A program made the translations under genes and the position numbers. From the NCBI GenBank assembly GCA_045594025.1, contig JAZNXS010000043.1, positions 1 through 49,408 of the forward strand: 49,408 nucleotides of DNA, written 5' to 3'. The notes under the pieces are model-generated. The model saw only the letters and a list, made by a program, of their open reading frames with translations. It ran no database searches and was not told the DNA's origin. This document shows, in pieces, positions 35,526-42,646 of the stretch (position 1 is the first letter of the stretch; every line of letters begins with the position of its first letter). The stretch comes from Scatosoma sp045594025. Its GTDB lineage: Bacteria; Bacillota; Clostridia; Christensenellales; Borkfalkiaceae.

Positions 35526-36269
35526 TCACTGAATTTCTATCGCTTTATTCAGTTCAAACGCCTTCCAAGGAGTTTCCGTTTCAGGCGGATACGCGATAAA
35601 TTTCAAACGCTCTTTCGTGATTGGATGCAGGAAAGAAAGCGAGTATGCCCAAAGGGCAAGCTTCCCTTTTTGCGCCAGAGCGCCACCGTAACGCATATCC
35701 CCATAGATGGGATGGGAAATCCCTGCCATCTGTACGCGGATTTGATGAGTTCTACCCGTATGCAAACGCACTTCGACAAGCGAATATTTTACCTTGCCCT
35801 CCACAACGCGATAATCAAGTTCCGCATACTTTGCGCCCTCTTCACTGGGGGTACAAATATACACCATGTTATTGACGGTGTTCTTTCTCAAATAATGGCA
35901 AAGCGTGCCTCTTTCGGTATCCGGCGTACCGCAAAGCACCGCCAAATACTTCTTTTCAAAATCCCCCGTCTGCAAGCCTTCCGTAAGACGAGCCGCCGCC
36001 TTGCTGGTCTTTGCGTACACCATGACGCCGCCCGTCGGTCTATCCAGCCTGTGCACCAAGCCAACGTATACGTTGCCCGGTTTATTATAAGCGACCTTTA
36101 TATAGCGCTTGATTTGATCGAGCAGATTATCGTCCTTGCTTTCATCGGGGCAGCAAGCCGTCATCTGCGGCTTTTGTACAACGATGATGTGGTTGTCCTC
36201 GTATAAAATTGCAAATTCGGTATCCACCGTTACCTTTTCCACTTCTTTCATTTCTTCAGGTTGCATCAT
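35526..36269 (-). CDS. RluA-family pseudouridine synthase (RluD/RluC-like)
   Basis: 247 residues. Compared with the gene at 32068 it lacks an N-terminal S4 domain and goes straight into the catalytic core: LYEDNHIIVVQKPQ, VHRLDRPTGGVMVYAK (catalytic aspartate in HRLDRPTGG), VRLHTGRTHQIRVQMA and HPIYGDMRYGG. It likely modifies 23S rRNA or tRNA. It overlaps the end of the methyltransferase gene. The start is uncertain: ATG 36269 and TTG 36275 both lie behind GGGAGG, and a further in-frame start at 36293 would overlap more. Confidence 0.88.
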   Translation of the reverse strand: MMQPEEMKEVEKVTVDTEFAILYEDNHIIVVQKPQMTACCPDESKDDNLLDQIKRYIKVAYNKPGNVYVGLVHRLDRPTGGVMVYAKTSKAAARLTEGLQTGDFEKKYLAVLCGTPDTERGTLCHYLRKNTVNNMVYICTPSEEGAKYAELDYRVVEGKVKYSLVEVRLHTGRTHQIRVQMAGISHPIYGDMRYGGALAQKGKLALWAYSLSFLHPITKERLKFIAYPPETETPWKAFELNKAIEIQ

Positions 36270-37125
36270 TGACAAATATACCTCCCGCGCCACAAGGAAG
36301 AGAAATCCCCTCCTCCGTCTTGATACCGACTTCGTAAGCCTCCACTCTGCCTTGGAACCCTTTCAAAGTCAACTGTAAAATGTTTTGCAGTACCATCGGC
36401 TGCAAACCCGTCGTATAACTGTTGATCAACACAAACAACGGATTGTCGCTAAGTACGTTAGAGCAGAGCTCTACAAACTTATATAAATCGTTTTCAATCT
36501 TCCACATTTCGCCGTTAGGCCCTCTGCCGTACGAGGGAGGATCCATGATGATGGCGTCGTATTTGTTGCCGCGGCGAATCTCTCTTTGCACAAACTTCAA
36601 ACAGTCGTCCACGATATAGCGAATGCCCGTATCGATCCCCGAAAGACGAGCGTTCTCCCCAGCGCGTTCCACCATGCCTTTTGCTGCGTCTACGTGGGTT
36701 ACCTGCGCACCTGCCTTGGCGCAAGCGACGGTAGCGCCGCCCGTATATGCGAACAAATTGAGCACCTTGATCGGTCGGTTTGCATTTTTGATCAGCTTCG
36801 TCATATATTCCCAGTTCACTGCCTGTTCGGGGAATAAACCCGTATGCTTAAAGCCCATGGGTTTGATTTTAAAACGAATATCCAGCGCATCGTAGGAAAC
36901 GTTCCATTCCTCAGGCATCGGCTTTAATATCTTCCAGCCGCCGCCACCCTTTTCACTGCGCTTGTAATACGCGTTGAGCTTTGGATACGAGAACATATCG
37001 AATTGCGAAGCCCAAATCACCTGCGGATCGGGACGGAGCAAGTATACGTCTTTCCAACGCTCTAATTTATATCCGTCACCCGTAGCGATGATCGAATAAT
37101 CTTTCCAATTTTCGGAAATTTTCAT
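36256..37125 (-). CDS. SAM-dependent methyltransferase, RlmI/RlmK-like
   Basis: 289 residues. VLNLFAYTGGATVACAKAGAQVTHVDAAKGMVERAGENARLSGI (about 120-160) is the SAM-binding region with the FxxTG signature of COG1092, and MDPPSYGRGPNGE (near 195) is the catalytic DPP(S/F) motif. These enzymes methylate 23S rRNA cytosines (m5C or related). An N-terminal PUA-like module seems absent, so it is shorter than classic RlmI. It overlaps the pseudouridine synthase that follows, which suggests a small rRNA-modification operon. Confidence 0.85.
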   Translation of the reverse strand: MKISENWKDYSIIATGDGYKLERWKDVYLLRPDPQVIWASQFDMFSYPKLNAYYKRSEKGGGGWKILKPMPEEWNVSYDALDIRFKIKPMGFKHTGLFPEQAVNWEYMTKLIKNANRPIKVLNLFAYTGGATVACAKAGAQVTHVDAAKGMVERAGENARLSGIDTGIRYIVDDCLKFVQREIRRGNKYDAIIMDPPSYGRGPNGEMWKIENDLYKFVELCSNVLSDNPLFVLINSYTTGLQPMVLQNILQLTLKGFQGRVEAYEVGIKTEEGISLPCGAGGIFVNDAT

Positions 37126-37183
37126 ACCTTTTCCTTTCGCCTTTTATATATAAAAGGACATAATAAGACAATTATACTTCTAT

Positions 37184-37212
37184 ATTATACAGCAAAAAGC
37201 AATCGTTGTAAA
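37184..37212 (-). promoter_or_regulatory. Promoter of the methyltransferase-synthase operon
   Basis: On the minus strand TTTACA, 17 bases, TATAAT, with a 60-base leader holding a small AT-rich hairpin. Confidence 0.85.
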
Positions 37213-37234
37213 GTGTTTCGTTGCCAAACACAAC

Positions 37235-37263
37235 AAAAAATCGCCCGATCACGGACGATTTTT
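37235..37263 (-). terminator. Terminator after the small lipoprotein gene
   Basis: On the minus strand AAATCGTCCG, four-base loop, CGGGCGATTTTTTG, eight bases after the stop. Confidence 0.8.
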
Positions 37264-37270
37264 CCATGTT

Positions 37271-37675
37271 TTACTCCTCGATAAGCTCTAAAAACGGCTT
37301 TTCCAGCTTCGCATTGTCGTATTCGTATTCAATTTGATTATATACCTTTGTCGTAAGCCAGCTTGGGTCTCCGTAAATCACCGAAAACAGCCAAATGAGC
37401 ACGTTATACTGTCTTTCTTCCGAGTACTCCACCGCCGCTTCGTGCGATTCAAAAAAATGAAAATAGATATAATCATTCGATTGACTATCGTCAATGCAAA
37501 CGTAACATTCCCACCCATAGCCGTCTGTATCCTTGTGGAATACCTCATATCCCGCCTCTTTATATACCGCAATTACGTCCTCACAAGTAATGACTTTATC
37601 CGTCTTTTTTACGGTGTTGCAACCGCTAAACAGCAGGCACGCGCAAAGGGGCAAAACCGCCCATTTTTTATTCAT
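37271..37675 (-). CDS. Small lipoprotein of unknown function
   Basis: 134 residues. A short signal peptide with a lipobox (LLFSGC, cysteine at 19) predicts attachment to the outer face of the membrane. The rest is rich in tyrosine and glutamate (DVIAVYKEAGYEVFHKDTDGYGWECYVCIDD...) and has two cysteines about two residues apart (CYVC). I recognise no family. AAAGGAG stands eight bases before the ATG. It lies downstream of the nuclease gene; only a weak hairpin separates them. Confidence 0.6.
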   Translation of the reverse strand: MNKKWAVLPLCACLLFSGCNTVKKTDKVITCEDVIAVYKEAGYEVFHKDTDGYGWECYVCIDDSQSNDYIYFHFFESHEAAVEYSEERQYNVLIWLFSVIYGDPSWLTTKVYNQIEYEYDNAKLEKPFLELIEE

Positions 37676-37696
37676 TCTTTCTGCTCCTTTAACAAG

Positions 37697-37724
37697 GAAA
37701 GTCTGCCATTTGGCAGACTTTTCG
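37697..37724 (-). terminator. Hairpin between nuclease and lipoprotein genes
   Basis: GAAAGTCTGCC, four-base loop, GGCAGACTTTTC. The stem is perfect but the downstream T-run on the minus strand is short (TTTCCTT), so it is a partial terminator and the lipoprotein may be transcribed by read-through. Confidence 0.55.
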
Positions 37725-37733
37725 CTTACTTTT

Positions 37734-39323
37734 TTAAGAGTGTTTACGCTTTTTGAACAGCAAAGCGCACCCAGCTAACAATGTGACGCCTGCCAGGGGA
37801 GATACGATTGCCGAAGCACAGCCTATATTTAACTCCAAACCGAAAACGCCGTCAGAATCCTCCAAGCTCTCCTCACTACCGTCAGAGCTTTCCGCATTTT
37901 CCTCGCCGCCTACAGGAATACGTTTTACCTCTCTCTCATCACAGAGTTCACAAAAACGTTCTTTAATGCCGTAGCTATCTTCCGTCGCTTCCCGAATGAC
38001 TTGCCATTCCCCAAATTGATGCTCGCAATCGGAATCGCCGCTTTCTCCGTTTGCCGAAGAAGAATCGGTGGTTTGTCCACCCGAAGAAGAATCGGTCGAA
38101 CCCGACGTCAGTTTAGGCAGAGTTTTCTCCTCTGTTTCAAAGCATTTGCTGCACGTTCTTTCCTGCAAACCCTTTTCCGTCGTCGTGGGCTCCTTTATCG
38201 TTACCCAAGGGCCGTAGGCATGATGACAATCCACGCTGCTGCTGCCCGAACTGCTGAAACTTCCGGACGAGCCAGTAGACGAGTTACCGCCTGAAGAAGA
38301 GTTGCCACTCGAAGACGAGTTGTTCCCCGAAGAAGAGTTGCCGCCTGAAGAGCTATCCGAAGAACCGGAGCCATTTACTTTCCCCCTCGAAGGCGTGGTC
38401 ATATTTTCAGGGATATCCTCCCCAAAGAGCAACCATGCATATTCGGGATAGTCCACAAATACGTTTCTCGTACCTGTAATCTTTTGAACGGCGTCGTTTC
38501 TGCCCATTTCCCAGGTATCAACGGGATCCGCTTCCATCCATTCGAGAAGAACGTCAAGGCTTTCCATTACGCCGCCAGTGCCCCACATTTTGCTCGTATT
38601 TCCCCAACGAGTATATACGTAGAGCGTGATTCTTGCACAATCGCCGCGCAAATCGTAGTTACCGCCCAATTTCTCCGATTCCTTATTCGGATTATAATAT
38701 CCGCTACTCTTACCGTATGCCGTGTTCCCACGAGAGCTGTTTTCCTGCACCCACGTAGGACGAAGCATCATAATATCGTTTTCGTCGTTACCGTTAAGGC
38801 CTTTACTGTCCGGCCAAGTATGTTCACGATTCCAAGTTGCAGCGCCATCCCAACTTCCGGTAAGTTCTTTCCCTGAATAAAATGAAGAAATATTACTGTA
38901 CTGGCTATGCACACAATCGGTATAACGGTACTGCGATTTGGTTTCGCCATAGCTGGTTTGATGCGTATGTTTCGTTTTCATCAAATCCTGCAATTTATAA
39001 TACAGCGCACTCTTGGGCGCGTCCGATTGCGACGTGCCGCCCTTTAATTCGGACATTGTATCGTATACGTAAGCGCCGGTATAGAACTTCTCTGCATGCT
39101 CAGAAAGGAACACGCATTCCTCTTCTCTTGCGCCCCAGTTGGCAATATATTTATCATTTTCCACCGTAACGTATTTCACTTCGTCAGCCGAAGTGTAGCC
39201 CGTTTTCGTCGTAGCCGATATTGTGGCGGCTTTTACGTCAATAGACGGCGCAGAAAACGCTGACGGCAATGCAAACACAAACGTTAAAGCCACTGCCATA
39301 GAAATTTTTGCAAATGCTTTCAT
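37734..39323 (-). CDS. Secreted endonuclease I family nuclease with Ser-rich linker and Cys/His repeats
   Basis: 529 residues from ATG 39323 (AAAGGA eight bases upstream). A signal peptide (about 1-25) leads into the EndA/NucM domain: TWNREHTWPDSKG has the catalytic NREHxWP motif, and RPTWVQENSSRGNTAYG and GDCARITLYVYTRWG are the other conserved blocks. A long serine/glycine linker follows (about 320-370), then two imperfect modules, each with a CxHxxG and a later CxxC (CHHAYGPW ... CSKCFETEE, and CEHQFGEW ... CELCDE). The chain ends with a hydrophobic helix and KKRKHS, so it is membrane- or wall-anchored. Probably degrades extracellular DNA or RNA for nutrients. Confidence 0.85.
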   Translation of the reverse strand: MKAFAKISMAVALTFVFALPSAFSAPSIDVKAATISATTKTGYTSADEVKYVTVENDKYIANWGAREEECVFLSEHAEKFYTGAYVYDTMSELKGGTSQSDAPKSALYYKLQDLMKTKHTHQTSYGETKSQYRYTDCVHSQYSNISSFYSGKELTGSWDGAATWNREHTWPDSKGLNGNDENDIMMLRPTWVQENSSRGNTAYGKSSGYYNPNKESEKLGGNYDLRGDCARITLYVYTRWGNTSKMWGTGGVMESLDVLLEWMEADPVDTWEMGRNDAVQKITGTRNVFVDYPEYAWLLFGEDIPENMTTPSRGKVNGSGSSDSSSGGNSSSGNNSSSSGNSSSGGNSSTGSSGSFSSSGSSSVDCHHAYGPWVTIKEPTTTEKGLQERTCSKCFETEEKTLPKLTSGSTDSSSGGQTTDSSSANGESGDSDCEHQFGEWQVIREATEDSYGIKERFCELCDEREVKRIPVGGEENAESSDGSEESLEDSDGVFGLELNIGCASAIVSPLAGVTLLAGCALLFKKRKHS

Positions 39324-39356
39324 ACTATTTATCCTTTCGTATGTATTTTCATCCAT

Positions 39357-39385
39357 ATTGTATCATTTTCGATTTATAATGTCAA
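39357..39385 (-). promoter_or_regulatory. Promoter of the nuclease gene
   Basis: On the minus strand TTGACA, 17 bases, TACAAT. Confidence 0.8.
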
Positions 39386-39453
39386 CAATTTTCCCTTTAA
39401 TATGCACATTTGAAAAAAATCAAAAAAAGTTTTCTGTAACCGCTTTCATATTA

Positions 39454-39482
39454 TTGTAAAATGAAAAAAAATTTGCTATAAT
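39454..39482 (+). promoter_or_regulatory. purC promoter
   Basis: TTGTAA, 17 bases, TATAAT, 63 bases before the start codon. No purine riboswitch or PurR box is evident in the short leader. Confidence 0.75.
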
Positions 39483-39545
39483 AAACTTGCGATTCGGTTT
39501 TACCGAAGCCCAACTGCAAATCTTATTTGACGAGGATATAAAAAA

Positions 39546-40229
39546 ATGGAAAAATTGTACACTGGAAAAACCAAAGACGTTTACAAGCTTGAAAACGGCA
39601 ACGTTATGCTGAAATTCAAAGACGATTGTACCGGCAAAGACGGTGTGTTCGACCCCGGTGAAAACACGGTTGGGCTGACCATCGAAGGCATCGGCAAGGC
39701 AAACCTGAAATCGTCCGTTTACTATTTTGAACTCTTGAAAAAAGCAGGCATTAAAACCCATTACGTTTCTGCGGATATCGAAAACGCAACGATGGAAGTG
39801 CTCCCTGCTACCGTATTCGGGCATGGGCTGGAAGTCATTTGCCGTTTGGTGGCAACGGGTAGCTTTATCAGAAGATACGGCGAATATATCGAAAACGGCA
39901 CTCCCTTGGAAGGCGGCTACGTAGAATGCACCTTCAAAAACGACGAGAAAGGCGATCCCCTCGTTACAGCGGAAGGGCTTGCGGCGCTCGGCGTTATGAG
40001 CATGGAAATGTTCAACAGCATGAAAGAACAAACCTTGAAAATCACCAAAGTCGTTGCTGACGATTTGAAATCGATCGGGCTTGACCTTTGGGATATTAAG
40101 TTTGAATTCGGTTACAACAACGGTGAAGTAATCCTCATCGATGAAATCGCTTCGGGCAATATGCGCGTTTACAAGGGCGATAAAATCGTCGATCCCGTTG
40201 AATTGACGAAACTCATCAACAACAGATAA
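39546..40229 (+). CDS. purC: SAICAR synthetase (phosphoribosylaminoimidazole-succinocarboxamide synthase)
   Basis: Joins aspartate to CAIR in purine synthesis. 227 residues, the short form of the enzyme. YTGKTKDVYKLENG (about 5-18) is the phosphate-binding loop, KFKDDCTGKDGV, EVICRLVATGSFIRRYGEY and GLDLWDIKFEFGYNNGEVILIDEI are the other signature segments. GACGAGG lies ten bases before the ATG. It is alone, with no pur neighbours, and has its own promoter and terminator. Confidence 0.95.
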   Translation: MEKLYTGKTKDVYKLENGNVMLKFKDDCTGKDGVFDPGENTVGLTIEGIGKANLKSSVYYFELLKKAGIKTHYVSADIENATMEVLPATVFGHGLEVICRLVATGSFIRRYGEYIENGTPLEGGYVECTFKNDEKGDPLVTAEGLAALGVMSMEMFNSMKEQTLKITKVVADDLKSIGLDLWDIKFEFGYNNGEVILIDEIASGNMRVYKGDKIVDPVELTKLINNR

Positions 40230-40234
40230 TGGAT

Positions 40235-40262
40235 AAAAACGCAGGCACGCCTGCGTTTTTTT
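40235..40262 (+). terminator. purC terminator
   Basis: AAAACGCAGGCA, short loop, TGCCTGCG-like arm CCTGCGTTTTTTT. Confidence 0.85.
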
Positions 40263-40364
40263 GTATGAGGAGTAAATTATTTTCCTCTTTTGTTTCAATT
40301 TTTAATACATCCTTTTCATTTTTATGCTTTACTGCGTATGTTTACACTGTTTGCAACTTTCTAA

Positions 40365-40401
40365 AAGAAGTAGGCTATCCGCCGTGGATAGCCTACTTTT
40401 A
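40365..40401 (-). terminator. Terminator after the acyltransferase gene
   Basis: On the minus strand AAAAGTAGGCTATCC, loop, GGATAGCCTACTTCTTTTAG. Strong stem; T-run broken by one base. Confidence 0.75.
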
Positions 40402-40412
40402 TACTGTTCTTC

Positions 40413-41729
40413 TTATTTTAAATCGATGCCGAGTTCCATGCCTTCGTACATATAATCATTCCACTTAAAATTCTTATAGAAATTAATGTGATAACGGTGC
40501 ATTTCTTCTACCAGCAGGCTGAATTTACCAACCGTTTGATGTTTGGGGAAAACGTCGAAATATTCCCCTTTATAGTAGAAGTTAAAGAAACTGGAATCCA
40601 CTTCGGTAATCAGCGTATATAAGCTCTTATAATCCATCGAAAACTCATAGGGCTGACCATGGCGCGTCCCCTTATAATGCAACCCTTGATGGTCGATGCG
40701 GATTTTCCCTTCGCCAACGATAAAGCTCGTTTTATTATTCCCGACAAGCTTGTATTCGTCCAAATTACCGATTTGGCATTCATCTTCGAAATAGTAGTTG
40801 GGGTTTTCGCGGATTTCCTTAATGATATCCATACGCTGCTTTTCTACCCATTCAAACGGAGAACTGGGTATAACAGAGCCTTCATAAGGATGGAATTGAT
40901 AATAATCATCCATCGTCGCGCCGTTACCGCAATGCGTACACGTAATCCTATTGCCTTCACCCTTCATGGTAAACTCTTTACCGCACTTCGGGCATTTATA
41001 GCAAAAATCTTCCAAACGGTGGCAAATTCTGCCCTTCGTATCCCATTTGATTTTTTTCTCGGCATTCCATGCGTATTCGTTACGTCTAAACTTCTCGTTG
41101 ATGATATCGTCCATTTCTTCCACGGATAATCTTTCAATATCCTCTTTGGAGAATAACAACGACATCGTTGCATGCGTCTCGCCAATACGCTCGTCCAAAC
41201 ACACTTTGGTGTTTTGCAAATACTGCCCTTCTAGATAGCATAAATATACGGGAGCTTTAAAATGCTTGAACATTTTACTCGTCCCAGGAACGATCGGCTT
41301 ATTGCCGCCGTAGTCGCTTGCCAACCCTTCCGGAGAAAACGTTACGCAGCCGCCCCTCTTAATCACTTCGCCTACTGCGCGAATAGACAGCTTATCAGGG
41401 GCATAGTTCTTCTTAGGTATAACTTTATTTAAACCGAAAATAAACGAAAACTTCTTACGGTAAAACTCGCTGCAACCTGCCATCATGTTGGTAATTCTAG
41501 GATACGTAGCGCCGCAAACGTATACGTGATCGATACGAGATAAGTGATTAAAGATTACAAAACAAGGCCCGTCGCAATCATTTACGTCATCGATGATATG
41601 GAAGTTCGGTTTATATTTACGGCCGATAATATCCACCATAATCAACTTGTAAATTGCCGCGATAATTCTAGGCGCAGGACGGTATTTTCTTTTCGAAAGC
41701 TTTCTTGCAATGGTTAATTTCTTTTTCAT
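40413..41729 (-). CDS. PlsC-like acyltransferase with a zinc-ribbon and C-terminal extension
   Basis: 438 residues. NHLSRIDH (61-68) is the catalytic HX4D motif and FSPEG (131-135) the second block of the 1-acyl-glycerol-3-phosphate acyltransferase family. A zinc ribbon follows (CPKC at 246-249 and CTHC at 264-267), and the last 160 residues show no family I recognise. The normal family length is about 200-250, so this is a long variant with a metal-binding module. The N-terminus is strongly basic and hydrophobic, fitting membrane association. AAAGGA lies before the ATG. It could transfer an acyl chain to a lipid or sugar; the zinc ribbon hints at an RNA/DNA or protein-binding partner. Confidence 0.75.
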   Translation of the reverse strand: MKKKLTIARKLSKRKYRPAPRIIAAIYKLIMVDIIGRKYKPNFHIIDDVNDCDGPCFVIFNHLSRIDHVYVCGATYPRITNMMAGCSEFYRKKFSFIFGLNKVIPKKNYAPDKLSIRAVGEVIKRGGCVTFSPEGLASDYGGNKPIVPGTSKMFKHFKAPVYLCYLEGQYLQNTKVCLDERIGETHATMSLLFSKEDIERLSVEEMDDIINEKFRRNEYAWNAEKKIKWDTKGRICHRLEDFCYKCPKCGKEFTMKGEGNRITCTHCGNGATMDDYYQFHPYEGSVIPSSPFEWVEKQRMDIIKEIRENPNYYFEDECQIGNLDEYKLVGNNKTSFIVGEGKIRIDHQGLHYKGTRHGQPYEFSMDYKSLYTLITEVDSSFFNFYYKGEYFDVFPKHQTVGKFSLLVEEMHRYHINFYKNFKWNDYMYEGMELGIDLK

Positions 41730-41760
41730 ACATTTTCCTTTGTAATAAGATTGTATATAT

Positions 41761-41790
41761 ATTTTACCATCTTAACAAAATAAAAGTCAA
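41761..41790 (-). promoter_or_regulatory. Promoter of the acyltransferase gene
   Basis: On the minus strand TTGACT, 18 bases, TAAAAT. Confidence 0.7.
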
Positions 41791-41950
41791 CCAAATCAGC
41801 TTACATTCTCATATTTTCTCATAAATCTAAAAAAATGACGGCAATATTGATGATTGTAGTCCGCCCTTGCGTGCTTTTTTCTTATCACAAGCCCCAGGTG
41901 GTTCTTACAGAAAAATTAAAATTTTTTACAACAAAAGCGCTGAAAAATAC

Positions 41951-41979
41951 TTGATATTGTGATTAAAATATGCTATACT
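41951..41979 (+). promoter_or_regulatory. Promoter of the tRNA block
   Basis: TTGATA, 17 bases, TATACT, 20 bases before the first tRNA-like segment. Confidence 0.75.
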
Positions 41980-41998
41980 ACATTAGCAATCTTAATTT

Positions 41999-42024
41999 GG
42001 CCTTATCATCTAGCGGTCAGGACG
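41999..42024 (+). pseudogene. 5' half of a degenerate tRNA
   Basis: The 26 bases from GGCCTTATCATC match the first 26 of the intact tRNA-Glu with two changes. The continuing AGCTGC TTGTTAA would form an anticodon arm of the tRNA-Asn (GTT) type, but the 3' arm is missing and an AT hairpin follows. No acceptor 3' strand is found in this copy. Confidence 0.6.
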
Positions 42025-42038
42025 AGCTGCTTGTTAAG

Positions 42039-42059
42039 AAAAACATTGATAATGTTTTT
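42039..42059 (+). terminator. AT-rich hairpin inside the tRNA mosaic
   Basis: AAAAACATT, three-base loop, AATGTTTTT. It interrupts the degenerate tRNA and could weakly terminate it. Confidence 0.45.
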
Positions 42060-42106
42060 CAGAGGCGAGATGAGTGAGCGCATCAGTCGGCGCGAACGGT
42101 GACCGA

Positions 42107-42131
42107 GGACAAAGTTCACCCTACTTTGTCC
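42107..42131. repeat. Inverted repeat in the tRNA mosaic
   Basis: GGACAAAG, nine bases, CTTTGTCC. A second small palindrome GGCAATTTATTGCC lies at 42172-42185. Neither has a T-run. Confidence 0.6.
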
Positions 42132-42138
42132 GAGAGAA

Positions 42139-42166
42139 GCCCTCTCACGGCGCAAACTCGGGTTCG
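42139..42166 (+). pseudogene. tRNA-Glu anticodon/T-arm fragment
   Basis: A perfect 28-base copy of part of the intact tRNA-Glu (positions 42289-42316), exactly 150 bases upstream. It covers the 3' part of the anticodon arm into the T-arm. No acceptor stem flanks it. It may be a remnant of a former tRNA-Glu copy. Confidence 0.75.
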
Positions 42167-42260
42167 TGCAAGGCAATTTATTGCCGATGCCCTGCCGAGG
42201 CACCGCAAAGCGGATACGGCAGATACCCGATACGGGACGAGAACAATTTAATATACATTT

Positions 42261-42335
42261 GGCCTTATCGTCTAGCGGTTAGGACGGCGCCCTCTCACGG
42301 CGCAAACTCGGGTTCGAGTCCCGATAAGGTCACCA
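42261..42335 (+). tRNA. tRNA-Glu (CTC)
   Basis: Acceptor GGCCTTA pairs with TAAGGTC (one G-U); D-arm GTCTAGCGGTTAGGAC, anticodon stem GCGCC/GGCGC with loop CTCTCAC (anticodon CTC), T-arm TCGGG-TTCGAGT-CCCGA, and an encoded CCA. It reads GAG codons. The gltX gene at 9981 charges it. A degenerate copy and fragments flank it. Confidence 0.95.
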
Positions 42336-42345
42336 CAGCCAATCA

Positions 42346-42382
42346 AAAACGAACCCCCACAAGCACGTGGGGGTTCGTTTTG
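42346..42382 (+). terminator. tRNA terminator
   Basis: AAAACGAACCCCCAC, six-base loop, GTGGGGGTTCGTTTT. A 15-bp perfect stem followed by a short T-run. Confidence 0.85.
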
Positions 42383-42388
42383 CTGTGT

Positions 42389-42498
42389 GTGACCTTATCG
42401 GGAAGGACGAAGAAACCGACGTTCGGGTTCGGAAAAATGTAAGCGTTTATACGCGAGCATTTTTCTTTGAGCGTAGCGAAAGCCCCCGATAAGGTCAC
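42389..42498. repeat. Inverted 14-base copies of the tRNA-Glu 3' end
   Basis: GTGACCTTATCGGG (42389-42402) and CCCGATAAGGTCAC (42485-42498) are perfect inverted repeats, and the second is also identical to the 3' end of the intact tRNA-Glu (CCCGATAAGGTCAC at 42320-42333). The copy at 42485 is followed by CA, i.e. CCA, as in the tRNA. Confidence 0.8.
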
Positions 42499-42579
42499 CA
42501 ACGAAGAAAACGAAGGGTGACGCTCATTCTTCGCCATTCCGTCGCTATGTTCCTTACGGAAAAATGTAAGCGTTTATAC
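42431..42579. repeat. Two direct copies of a 22-base hairpin-forming segment
   Basis: A 22-base stretch starting GGAAAAATGTAAGC occurs at 42431-42452 and 42558-42579. In the first copy AAAAATG ... CATTTTT with an inner GCGT-TTAT-ACGC forms a terminator-like hairpin (42433-42465). Confidence 0.7.
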
Positions 42580-42646
42580 ACGCGCGCTTTTACGTGAAAA
42601 GGAATTTCAAGTGAAGATAACACTCACGTTCAAGGCTTTTTTTATT

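Noticed and set aside
35397..36206. A 269-residue + strand frame
   Set aside because: It is the shadow of the pseudouridine synthase on the other strand, whose motifs are unmistakable.
39420..40298. A 292-residue minus-strand frame opposite purC
   Set aside because: purC motifs and promoter lie on the + strand; the antisense frame has no motifs or ribosome site.
42001..42600. A CRISPR array
   Set aside because: The repeats are tRNA pieces and inverted copies with unequal spacing, and no cas genes are in the window.
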